Part shown: positions 1 through 6,081 of the stretch, piece after piece | Layout of the letters: each line of letters begins with the position of its first letter | Numbering within the stretch: position 1 is the stretch's first letter | From: Bacteroidales bacterium | GTDB taxonomy: Bacteria; Bacteroidota; Bacteroidia; Bacteroidales; UBA12481 | NCBI GenBank assembly: GCA_021160155.1 | Contig: JAGHDB010000410.1 | Coordinates: 1 to 7,236, forward strand | DNA: 7,236 nt | Reading direction: 5' to 3' | Position numbers and translations under genes: made by a program | Notes under the pieces: model-generated | Database searches by the model: none | The model's input: only the letters and a program-made list of their open reading frames with translations | What the model was told of the DNA's origin: nothing

Positions 1-1009
1 AGGCGTAGTCGAACCTGACCTCCTCCATCAGGTTAAGGGTTTCCCGGTGATCGGCTTCGGTTTCACCGGGAAAACCGCAGAAAAGATCGGTGGTCAGGCC
101 GCATCCCGGCAGGATGGACCGGATAGCCCGGATACGGTTGAGATACCATTCACGGTTGTATTTGCGATTCATGAGTTGCAGTATGCGGTTACTGCCCGAC
201 TGTACCGGCAGGTGGATATGGTTGCAGATGTTGGGGTGTGCGGCCATTACCTCCAGAGTTTCGTCTGACATGTCTTTGGGATGCGAAGTGGTAAAACGGA
301 TGCGGATATCCGGAACCTCAAGTGCTACGGTTTTCAACAGTTTGGGAAAAGTTGTCTGTTCGGTGCTTTTCCCTCCGCGTGCTTTGCTATTCCATTGATA
401 GGAGTTGACGTTCTGTCCCAGCAGGGTCAACTCTTTATATCCCTTGGATGCCAGGTCCCTGACCTCTCTCAGGATATCTTCGGGGTCACGGCTTCGTTCC
501 CGGCCCCGGGTATAAGGTACGATGCAGTAGGTACAGAAATTATTACACCCCCTGGTGATAGAGACAAATCCTGAGATTCCATTACTTTCGAGGCGGGTGG
601 GGCAGATACCGGCGTAAGTCTCATCGGTACGCAACACCACATCAATGGCAGACTCCTTATGAGTAATTTTCTCCAGCATCCCGGGCAATTGGCGGTAGGC
701 ATCCGGTCCTGCTACCAGGTTCACCCCGTGTTTTTCAATCAGTTGTTCTTTTACCCGTTCAGCCATGCATCCGATCACCCCGATTATCAGTTGGGGTTGG
801 ATGGCACGCAGTTTCCTGAATACCTTCAGACGTCCGTACACACGGGTTTCGGCATGCTCCCGCACGGAACAGGTGTTGATCAGTACCAGGTCGGCCTCAT
901 CGGCCTGCTGCACAATCCGGTATCCGTTATTTTCGAGGATGGCAGCCACCGTTTCACTATCGGCCACATTCATCTGGCAACCATACGTTTCTATATATAC
1001 TTTTCGCAT
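1..1009 (-). CDS. miaB: MiaB, tRNA-2-methylthio-N6-dimethylallyladenosine synthase (partial, C-terminus off window)
   Basis: Radical SAM methylthiotransferase that converts i6A37 to ms2i6A37 in tRNAs reading UNN codons; cytoplasmic. I translated the minus strand by hand. It is open from ATG at 1009 to the window edge, giving 336 residues of a family usually about 440-460 long. The missing part is the end of the radical SAM region and the TRAM RNA-binding domain. The N-terminus reads MRKVYIETYGCQMN. The N-terminal cluster cysteines are C11, C47 (in NTCSVR) and C81 (in GCMAER). The radical SAM motif CNNFCTYC supplies C155, C159 and C162, followed by PYTRGRERSR. GFPGETE lies near the visible end. 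These signatures favour MiaB over the paralogues MtaB and RimO. The ATG at 1009 fits because the conserved YIETYGCQMN motif follows at once and a -7 element lies about 25 bp upstream. No Shine-Dalgarno is visible, as is common in this phylum. It is transcribed divergently from the SPOR gene. Confidence 0.95.
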   Translation of the reverse strand, partial: MRKVYIETYGCQMNVADSETVAAILENNGYRIVQQADEADLVLINTCSVREHAETRVYGRLKVFRKLRAIQPQLIIGVIGCMAERVKEQLIEKHGVNLVAGPDAYRQLPGMLEKITHKESAIDVVLRTDETYAGICPTRLESNGISGFVSITRGCNNFCTYCIVPYTRGRERSRDPEDILREVRDLASKGYKELTLLGQNVNSYQWNSKARGGKSTEQTTFPKLLKTVALEVPDIRIRFTTSHPKDMSDETLEVMAAHPNICNHIHLPVQSGSNRILQLMNRKYNREWYLNRIRAIRSILPGCGLTTDLFCGFPGETEADHRETLNLMEEVRFDYA

Positions 1010-1033
1010 GATGCTCAGGAGGTTGACGGGGAG

Positions 1034-1041
1034 CAAAGATA
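1034..1041 (-). promoter_or_regulatory. Putative miaB promoter -7 element
   Basis: Read on the minus strand the bases are TATCTTTG, a full match to the Bacteroidota -7 consensus TAnnTTTG. The start codon at 1009 lies 24 nt downstream of the last base, which implies a leader of roughly 15-20 nt. I could not find a convincing TTTG -33 element at the usual 19-21 bp spacing. The place where it would sit overlaps the -7 element of the oppositely oriented promoter. Confidence 0.55.
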
Positions 1042-1054
1042 AGAGATATTTTGT

Positions 1055-1062
1055 TACCTTTG
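1055..1062 (+). promoter_or_regulatory. Putative promoter -7 element for the SPOR gene and PurF-like gene
   Basis: The plus strand reads TACCTTTG, followed by CAGC, a typical Bacteroidota -7 element (TAnnTTTG). The preferred ATG at 1084 begins 22 nt after it, again giving a short leader. A good -33 element is not visible: the 1030-1036 stretch lacks TTTG and overlaps the divergent miaB -7 element. The downstream amidophosphoribosyltransferase-family gene overlaps the SPOR gene, so this promoter probably drives both. Confidence 0.55.
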
Positions 1063-1083
1063 CAGCGCTAACTGAGCGTGTAT

Positions 1084-1578
1084 ATGTACGGTAAAAGTGC
1101 TTTACTCATCTCTCTCCTTTTTTTCTTGTTTTTGCCTTTGCAGGCGCAGCAGGACACGACTCTTGAAAACCAGAAAGCAGACAGTCTGTTAAGGATATTT
1201 TTACACAAACTGGAAGCCTCTCGTGAACCGGGGGATGTGGTCATTGATCAGGATCCCAGAGTAACCCGTATTTTAAGAAAATTGTATGAGTACCGTAAGA
1301 ACAAACCGGTGCGCGGATGGAAAGTATTAATATACCGCGGACGCGACAGAAACCAGGCTTATGCAATTCAGGCCGACTTTGTAGAGCATTACGGGCACCT
1401 GGGCTTACCGGTGACCGTGAATTATCAGGAACCGGATTTTTTCACACTGGTTGGCGCTTTTCATACCAAAGAAGAAGCTTTCCGCTACCGGGCGCTGATA
1501 CATGGTTATTTCCCAAATGGTTATCTCGTATCAGAAATGATGAGAATCAATGAATTAGAAGGGTCATGGGAGAGGTGA
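1084..1578 (+). CDS. Secreted SPOR-domain-like protein
   Basis: A 164-residue protein. Residues 1-21 form a signal peptide: K4, a hydrophobic run from about 6 to 19, and a probable cleavage after LQA (A21/Q22). There is no cysteine anywhere, so it is not a lipoprotein. A charged linker (about 24-75) leads to a C-terminal SPOR-like fold (about 77-149). That domain starts GWKVLIYRGRDRNQA, has the FFTLVGAFHTKEEA strand-helix segment and ends FPNGYLVS. SPOR domains bind glycan strands lacking stem peptides and often direct proteins to the septum; that role is inferred here. A GTG at 1078 is in frame, but ATG at 1084 gives a cleaner signal peptide. The stop at 1576-1578 lies inside the next gene (13-nt overlap), so the two are probably co-transcribed and translationally coupled. 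Similar small SPOR proteins are common in Bacteroidales, but I do not recognise a named one. Confidence 0.8.
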   Translation: MYGKSALLISLLFFLFLPLQAQQDTTLENQKADSLLRIFLHKLEASREPGDVVIDQDPRVTRILRKLYEYRKNKPVRGWKVLIYRGRDRNQAYAIQADFVEHYGHLGLPVTVNYQEPDFFTLVGAFHTKEEAFRYRALIHGYFPNGYLVSEMMRINELEGSWER

Positions 1579-3461
1579 TTAAACATGAATGCGGCGTGGC
1601 GCTGATCCGTCTGCTGAAACCCCTCTCCTATTATCAACATCATTACGGAAGCTGGCAATACGGATTAAACCGGTTATATCTGTTGATGGAGAAGCAGCAT
1701 AACCGGGGGCAGGATGGTGCCGGAGTAACCAATCTGAAAATCAATCTCCAACCCGGTGCGCCCTACATTTACCGGCATCGCTCGAACAGCCGTGAACCAA
1801 TCCGCGATGTGTTTGACCGGATTCAGGAGGATATGAATACGGCATCCAAACTGACTTTTGATCCTTATAACATTGATGCGGATGAAGCCTACGAAAAAAT
1901 CCCCTTCACCGGGGAGTTATTCCTGGGACATCTGCGATACGGCACATTCGGGAACAATAACCTCGAAACCGTACAACCCATTATCCGGTCGAATAACTGG
2001 AAATCAAGAAGTCTGGTATTGGCGGGTAATTTTAACCTGACTAATGTAGATGAACTTTACCAGTCATTGCTGAATATCGGTCAGCATCCGATCGACTATT
2101 CGGATTCGGTAACCATCCTCGAAAGAATGGGCCATTTTTTGGATGAAGAGGTTGAACAGCAATACCGCTATTACCGTAAATTGGGATACAGCAAGACCAA
2201 GATCTCCGACCTGGTGGCCGAAAAGATTGATCTGCCTGGTGTGTTATCCAATGCCAGTCGCAAATGGGACGGCGGGTATGTGATTGCCGGACTGACCGGT
2301 CAGGGGGATGCTTTTGTCATGCGTGATCCATGGGGAATCCGGCCGGCATTTTGGTATCATGATGAGGAGGTCATGGTGGCTGCCTCAGAACGGGCAGTAA
2401 TCCAAACCGTTTTTAATCTTTCTGTTGACCAGGTTCAGGAAGTAGAACCCGGGCATGCCGTGGTGATACGAAAAAACGGAAACCTTTCGATTGAAGAGGT
2501 CCGCGAAGCGGAAACCCGGAAATCCTGCTCTTTTGAACGAATTTATTTTTCAAGGGGATCCGACCAGGATATTTACCGGGAGCGGAAACAACTGGGCAGA
2601 CTATTAGTGCCCCGTATTCTGAAAACCCTTGATTACGACCTGGAGAATACCGTTTTTTCTTATATTCCGAATACTGCAGAGTCGGCTTTCTACGGAATGA
2701 TCGAGGGCCTTGAAGAATACTTAACCCAGATAAAAAAAGAGCAAATCCTGAATGGAATATCCGGAGATAAACTGGACCATTTGCTCTCTGTCAGTCCGAG
2801 GATCGAAAAGATTGCTGTTAAGGATGTGAAGTTGCGAACATTCATTACCCAGGACAGCGACCGTGATGACCTGGCCGGACATGTGTATGACATTACTTAC
2901 GGGACTGTCCGCGCTGGGGTTGATAACCTGGTGGTGATAGACGATAGTATCGTGAGGGGTACTACTCTGAAGATGAGTATTATACGGATTCTTGACCGGC
3001 TCAGGCCCAAAAAAATACTGGTGGTTTCCTCTTCACCGCAGATCCGGTTCCCTGATTGTTATGGAATTGATATGGCTAAGTTGGCTGATTTTGTGGCTTT
3101 TCAGGCTGCCATCCACCTGTTGCGCGAGAATGGTAAAGCTCCGTTGATCGAAGAGGTATATCAAAAATGCCTGGCCGACCGTGATAAACCAAAAGAGGAG
3201 ATACGGAATCATGTACTGGATATTTACCGGCCGTTTACCGATGAAGAAATCTCCGCGAGAATTGCCTCCATGATCAAAACACCCGGTATCAATGCTGATA
3301 TCGGAGTACTTTATCAAACCGTGGACAATCTTCATAAGGCTTGTCCGAATGATTTGGGCGACTGGTACTTCACGGGAGATTATCCCACCCCCGGCGGCAA
3401 TAAGGTTGTCAATCGATCTTTTATCAATTTTATGGAGAACCGCGATGAGAGAGCGTACTAG
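1566..3461 (+). CDS. Amidophosphoribosyltransferase-family protein (long Bacteroidota PurF-like form)
   Basis: A 631-residue cytoplasmic protein with a class II glutamine amidotransferase domain (about 9-300) joined to a type I phosphoribosyltransferase domain (about 320-540). PurF makes 5-phosphoribosylamine from PRPP and glutamine, the first purine step. Visible motifs are C9 as candidate nucleophile in HECGVAL, NRGQDG (46-51), GHLRYGT (121-127), RDPWGIRP, CSFERIYFSR (from C321), RTFI, the PRPP loop VVIDDSIVRGTT (456-467) and PDCYGID (C498). C9 must be exposed by removing eight residues, as B. subtilis PurF removes a propeptide. PurF is usually 470-510 residues; the extra length lies in insertions and a C-terminal segment. 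The oxyanion-hole region reads AGNFN, not HNGN. Of the four Fe-S cysteines of Bacillus PurF, C321 and C498 appear kept, while the C-terminal pair is replaced around GDWYFTG, with only C593 nearby. From memory, such long proteins occur in Bacteroidales beside a conventional PurF, so I withhold the symbol. The next in-frame Met is residue 41, after C9, so ATG 1566 must be the start. Confidence 0.85.
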   Translation: MGEVIKHECGVALIRLLKPLSYYQHHYGSWQYGLNRLYLLMEKQHNRGQDGAGVTNLKINLQPGAPYIYRHRSNSREPIRDVFDRIQEDMNTASKLTFDPYNIDADEAYEKIPFTGELFLGHLRYGTFGNNNLETVQPIIRSNNWKSRSLVLAGNFNLTNVDELYQSLLNIGQHPIDYSDSVTILERMGHFLDEEVEQQYRYYRKLGYSKTKISDLVAEKIDLPGVLSNASRKWDGGYVIAGLTGQGDAFVMRDPWGIRPAFWYHDEEVMVAASERAVIQTVFNLSVDQVQEVEPGHAVVIRKNGNLSIEEVREAETRKSCSFERIYFSRGSDQDIYRERKQLGRLLVPRILKTLDYDLENTVFSYIPNTAESAFYGMIEGLEEYLTQIKKEQILNGISGDKLDHLLSVSPRIEKIAVKDVKLRTFITQDSDRDDLAGHVYDITYGTVRAGVDNLVVIDDSIVRGTTLKMSIIRILDRLRPKKILVVSSSPQIRFPDCYGIDMAKLADFVAFQAAIHLLRENGKAPLIEEVYQKCLADRDKPKEEIRNHVLDIYRPFTDEEISARIASMIKTPGINADIGVLYQTVDNLHKACPNDLGDWYFTGDYPTPGGNKVVNRSFINFMENRDERAY

Positions 3462-3485
3462 CTGATTCAGATTAAACAAATAAAT

Positions 3486-3558
3486 CCTTCCTAAACCTCC
3501 TCAACCTCCTCAACCTCCTCAACCTTCTAAACCTCCTCAACCTTCTAATCCTCCTCCG
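3486..3558. repeat. 9-bp tandem repeat array at a convergent gene junction
   Basis: Plus-strand 9-mers sit head to tail. A degenerate first unit covers 3486-3495. CCTCCTCAA follows at 3496, 3505 and 3514, then CCTTCTAAA at 3523, CCTCCTCAA at 3532, CCTTCTAAT at 3541 and CCTCCTCCG at 3550. Minus-strand units are thus TTGAGGAGG and TTTAGAAGG. The array fills most of the 83-bp gap between the convergent PurF-like and glsB genes. It continues into glsB: the glsB stop codon (TAG, 3547-3545) lies in the 3541-3549 unit, and the GAG-GAG codons just before it resemble another unit. Pyrimidine richness on the plus strand continues to about 3594. I see no classical hairpin terminator for either gene, so whether the tract helps end transcription is open. 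Confidence 0.85.
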
Positions 3559-4606
3559 CCTTCTTCTTCTTTGCCTCTTCCTCTTTTCTTTTTCGTGCCA
3601 AGGCGATGCCTTCTCTGAAAAACTGCGGGTAACGGATACGGATATGACGAAGACCCAGGGGGCGAATCCGCAGGTTATCGCGGATATAAGTCACCAGATG
3701 GCGGTGCATTTTGGGGACATAAATATCGGATATCGTGATCAGGATACCGGTCTCTTCCACATCTCCGAATTCATCGTTGATGGAGGTACCAAAGGTTTTC
3801 ATAGTAGGAGAGACACTCATATAGGAATTGATAAGAGGCGGGATCCTGAGACCGAGTGCGCGGATTTCACGTGACAGAATTTTATAATCTTCGTCATAAC
3901 CGACACCGGTGAATATTGAATCGAGCTTTTTCAGCTCTTCGGGATTGATCAACGGATGGATAGGCGTTATAAGTTTATCCGGATCGGGAAAATATTTACC
4001 CAAAAAATAGAGGATCAAATTTCGTCCTTTCGGATCATAATCACGATACATGGTGACTTTACCGAGATAGTATTTTGCATGGTCATACTCCATACACAGT
4101 GCAGCCAGCCCGTCCCACAAATTATCCAGGGCATACATACCTTTACGGATCAGGCGGGTCGACTGGTATAACGGCTGTACAAAAGAACGTCCTAACTCAA
4201 TGGTGTAGGGGAGATACTCCTTGATGAAACGGTCTGAGAAATGAAATAAATGCGAAGTGGCCATATATTTGAGGATTTCCCGGCTGTGGCATTTTGTTTG
4301 GTTGCACACGAAAAACCGGTATCCCCCGAGAATCTCTTTCTCTTTGGGATCCCAAACAATTAACTGTTTAAATGGTTGATCTGAAGTGTCATAATGATCA
4401 ATATCCACTGCTTCTCCGGTGCCTCCGCCGGCTTCCCTGAATGAGATTTCACGCAGACGACCTATTTCATGCATCAGGTTCGGACATTCATACCCGTAAA
4501 AGGTGTATATTTTATTATGTCCGTAATTGGTTTCTCTTAGAAAATGCTCATCGGTCAGTTCCCTGAGTAATTTTCTGATACCGACTCGTTTGGCAATAGG
4601 TTTCAT
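3545..4606 (-). CDS. glsB: GlsB, N-acyltransferase for glycine/amino-acid lipid synthesis (GNAT, hemolysin-like family)
   Basis: A 353-residue protein of the acyl-ACP-dependent N-acyltransferase group (OlsB/GlsB, GNAT fold, often annotated as putative hemolysin). In Bacteroides thetaiotaomicron GlsB attaches a 3-hydroxy fatty acid to the amino group of glycine. Family features are IGRLREISFREAGGGTG (48-64), DIDHYD (68-73), KQLIVWDPKEKEILGGYRF (80-98), TSHLFHFSD (117-125), YTIELGRSFVQPLYQ (134-148), the DNLWDGL segment (161-167) and the GKVTMYRDYDPKGRNLI segment (182-198). The strongest signals are ELGRSFV and the LWDGL helix. The C-terminal tail (about 338-353) is a low-complexity run of Lys and Glu, coded by a polypurine tract that merges into the tandem repeat beyond the stop. 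It starts 9 bp after glsA ends, so the two form an operon. No signal peptide is seen; a peripheral inner-membrane position is likely. Substrate (glycine rather than ornithine) is inferred from the phylum and the paired gene. Confidence 0.85.
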   Translation of the reverse strand: MKPIAKRVGIRKLLRELTDEHFLRETNYGHNKIYTFYGYECPNLMHEIGRLREISFREAGGGTGEAVDIDHYDTSDQPFKQLIVWDPKEKEILGGYRFFVCNQTKCHSREILKYMATSHLFHFSDRFIKEYLPYTIELGRSFVQPLYQSTRLIRKGMYALDNLWDGLAALCMEYDHAKYYLGKVTMYRDYDPKGRNLILYFLGKYFPDPDKLITPIHPLINPEELKKLDSIFTGVGYDEDYKILSREIRALGLRIPPLINSYMSVSPTMKTFGTSINDEFGDVEETGILITISDIYVPKMHRHLVTYIRDNLRIRPLGLRHIRIRYPQFFREGIALARKRKEEEAKKKKAEED

Positions 4607-4615
4607 GCTACTAAT

Positions 4616-5458
4616 TTAAGCTGTTTTTCCCATTTGATAAACCATTTTTTTCACCTTTAAAGCCCACTCTTCAGGTTTTTTTGACGAATCGAAGGTTTGC
4701 CAGGAAATAGGAGCTCCGAAAGTGATCACCAGTTTCCGGTTTCGCTGTTTGAACATCTCATTCGGCAGATACAACATCTCAATGTTATAGCGTATTCTGA
4801 GCAGTTTGCGCAGATTGGCCAGCCGGTAAAAAAACCCGGATACACGGCCTGTTATATGAACCGGGATTACATCCCGTTGATATTGGACTGCTTTTTTAAT
4901 AAAAGTGGATTTCCATTCGGGATCCTCAATCTTACCCCATCGCCTCCTGCTTACCAGTCCGGCCGGAAAAAAAAGAACCGGGATATTCCCTTCAAAAGTG
5001 CGCTGCATCTCCGCTACATAAGTCTTGCTGTTGCCCCCGTGCTTGTTCACACCGATAAAGACCGAATGCATCTGTTTCACATTCATCAACAGGTCGTTGG
5101 CAATTGTTTTCACCTCAGGATAGATAGAATCCGTGATGGTGCGGATCAAACACAACCCGTCCAGTCCGCCCAGCGGATGATTGGAGGCAAATATTACACG
5201 GCCCTTTTTCGGTACCCGGTCGAGGTTTCGAACCTCTACCTGAACTTTGAAAAAATCAATACCCGCCCGTACCAGATCAATCCCTTCAACTCCCTGATGT
5301 TTCATAAGAAAATCATTGATCTCCTCCTGGTGAACGATTCGTTTCAGATAACGGATAAAAAACCCGGGAATTCGCTTTAACAGCTTTTCGTCTTTATCGG
5401 CAAATGCTTGCTCCACATCGATTAGCTGCACCTCCCCGGAAGATGGAATATTACTCAT
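4616..5458 (-). CDS. glsA: GlsA, O-acyltransferase for glycine/amino-acid lipid synthesis (PlsC-like)
   Basis: A 280-residue acyltransferase of the PlsC/LPLAT superfamily. In the glycine-lipid pathway it esterifies the 3-hydroxyl of the N-acyl amino acid made by GlsB, giving the diacylated lipid. The catalytic block reads FASNHPLGGLDG (90-101), with H94 and D100. That is five residues between His and Asp rather than the four of classical PlsC, a spacing I associate with the OlsA/GlsA-like branch. The later block FFPAGLVSRR (163-172) corresponds to PlsC motif III (FPEGTRS), with Ala in place of Glu. It is followed by TFIKKAVQYQRDVIPVHITGR and FFYRLANL, typical of this group. No transmembrane helix is evident. 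ATG 5458 is preferred because it lies 23 nt downstream of a well-formed promoter. It is the first gene of the glsA-glsB pair and is divergent from mraZ across 140 bp. General glycerolipid PlsC function is possible but less likely given its neighbour. Confidence 0.85.
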   Translation of the reverse strand: MSNIPSSGEVQLIDVEQAFADKDEKLLKRIPGFFIRYLKRIVHQEEINDFLMKHQGVEGIDLVRAGIDFFKVQVEVRNLDRVPKKGRVIFASNHPLGGLDGLCLIRTITDSIYPEVKTIANDLLMNVKQMHSVFIGVNKHGGNSKTYVAEMQRTFEGNIPVLFFPAGLVSRRRWGKIEDPEWKSTFIKKAVQYQRDVIPVHITGRVSGFFYRLANLRKLLRIRYNIEMLYLPNEMFKQRNRKLVITFGAPISWQTFDSSKKPEEWALKVKKMVYQMGKTA

Positions 5459-5481
5459 GATTGCAACTGTTTCAGTGATCT

Positions 5482-5512
5482 CAAAGGTAATCGAATTGGA
5501 TTATTCGTCAAA
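5482..5512 (-). promoter_or_regulatory. glsA-glsB promoter, complete Bacteroidota -33/-7 pair
   Basis: On the minus strand TTTG (5512-5509) is followed by exactly 19 bp and then TACCTTTG (5489-5482). Both elements match the Bacteroidota primary sigma consensus (TTTG, 19-21 bp, TAnnTTTG). Transcription would start near 5476, about 18-20 nt before the glsA ATG at 5458. This is the best-formed promoter in the window. Confidence 0.75.
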
Positions 5513-5539
5513 AAGTTATTAACAATGATTCATTTTTTG

Positions 5540-5574
5540 TGGGAGGATATGGGAATAAGTGGTATTAAGTGTTT
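5540..5574 (+). promoter_or_regulatory. Putative MraZ operator: four boxes at exact 10-bp spacing upstream of mraZ
   Basis: The plus strand carries TGGGA at 5540, TGGGA at 5550, TGGTA at 5560 and TGTTT at 5570, each separated by 5 nt. In E. coli MraZ binds TGGGN direct repeats with 5-nt spacers ahead of its own gene, and Mollicutes MraZ sites resemble AAAGTG(T/G). Here the third and fourth boxes sit in AAGTGG and AAGTGT contexts, so both descriptions fit. The array ends 25 bp before the mraZ ATG. The mraZ promoter itself is unclear: TATTTTTA at 5574-5581 is an imperfect -7 candidate with no TTTG at the proper distance. MraZ binding here is inference from the pattern and position. Confidence 0.7.
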
Positions 5575-5598
5575 ATTTTTACCAAAAACAGGAGAATA

Positions 5599-6081
5599 AT
5601 GTTCAGGTTTAAAGGAGATCATTTTTGCAGGGTAGATGCCAAGGGACGAATTCTCTTCCCCGCGCGGCTTAGGAAGAAAATGCCGCCCGAAGCCGGGGAG
5701 GTCTTGGTGGGCCAGTTGAACACCTTTGAAAAAAGTCTGATCCTTTACCCTGAAAATGTTTGGAACAAGCTTGTTGAGAGAACCTTACGAAAACTCAACC
5801 CATATAATGAAAAACATGACCGTTTCAGGAGGGAGTTCTTCAGGGATGTACTGGACATGGAATTTGATGCTTCAGGGAGAGTGTTGATCCCTAAACGGTT
5901 TCTGGATGTGTTGGGAGTGGATCCCGGTAAAGGCGAAGAGGTGGTGTTGGCAGGCCAGGGGAATATCGTGGAGTTGATCTCAAAAGAACGCTATCTCAAA
6001 ACGCAGATGTCGGGTGATGACCGTAAAGCATTGGCTGAAGATGTTATGGGTGAGTTTACATGGGATGATGAAACGGGATGA
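5599..6081 (+). CDS. mraZ: MraZ, transcriptional regulator of the dcw cluster
   Basis: A 160-residue DNA-binding protein with two SpoVT/AbrB-like half-domains that forms ring-shaped oligomers and regulates its own cluster. The first half has D13-A-K15-G16-R17 followed by ILFPARLR. The second has FDASGRVLIPKRF (89-101, with G93-R94) and GNIVELISKERY (121-132). E. coli MraZ is 152 residues, so length is normal. The frame extends 10 codons further to an ATG at 5569, but that would place the start inside the operator array. MFRFKGDHFCRVDAKGR is the family-like N-terminus, and AGGAG lies 4 nt before the chosen ATG. The TGA stop overlaps the rsmH start as ATGA. Autoregulation through the boxes at 5540-5574 is likely. 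Confidence 0.95.
   Translation: MFRFKGDHFCRVDAKGRILFPARLRKKMPPEAGEVLVGQLNTFEKSLILYPENVWNKLVERTLRKLNPYNEKHDRFRREFFRDVLDMEFDASGRVLIPKRFLDVLGVDPGKGEEVVLAGQGNIVELISKERYLKTQMSGDDRKALAEDVMGEFTWDDETG

Noticed and set aside
1..1042. Several plus-strand open frames of 70-127 codons across the first kilobase.
   Set aside because: They lie opposite miaB, whose minus-strand frame carries all the family motifs; the plus-strand products resemble nothing and are shadows.
3033..3479. A 148-codon minus-strand frame over the 3' end of the PurF-like gene.
   Set aside because: It lies opposite conserved PurF-family sequence (PDCYGID and downstream), and no promoter or domain supports it.
3486..3558. The regular repeats considered as a CRISPR array.
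   Set aside because: Units are 9 bp head to tail with no spacers and there are no cas genes nearby; this is a simple tandem repeat.
3545..4606. A haemolysin function for the GNAT protein.
   Set aside because: The haemolysin label is a legacy annotation for this family; the motifs and the adjacent PlsC-like gene fit amino-acid lipid synthesis.
4697..5380. A 227-codon plus-strand frame opposite glsA.
   Set aside because: The minus-strand frame has PlsC-type motifs and a promoter; the plus frame has no recognisable domain and is an antisense shadow.
5532..5581. ATTTTTTG (5532-5539) or TATTTTTA (5574-5581) as the mraZ -7 element.
   Set aside because: Both deviate from TAnnTTTG and neither has TTTG 19-21 bp upstream, so I could not choose one and did not list it as a promoter.
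5569..5598. Upstream ATG at 5569 as the mraZ start, adding ten residues.
   Set aside because: It would lie inside the operator boxes and add a non-family N-terminus; ATG 5599 has AGGAG ahead of it and gives the conserved MraZ start.
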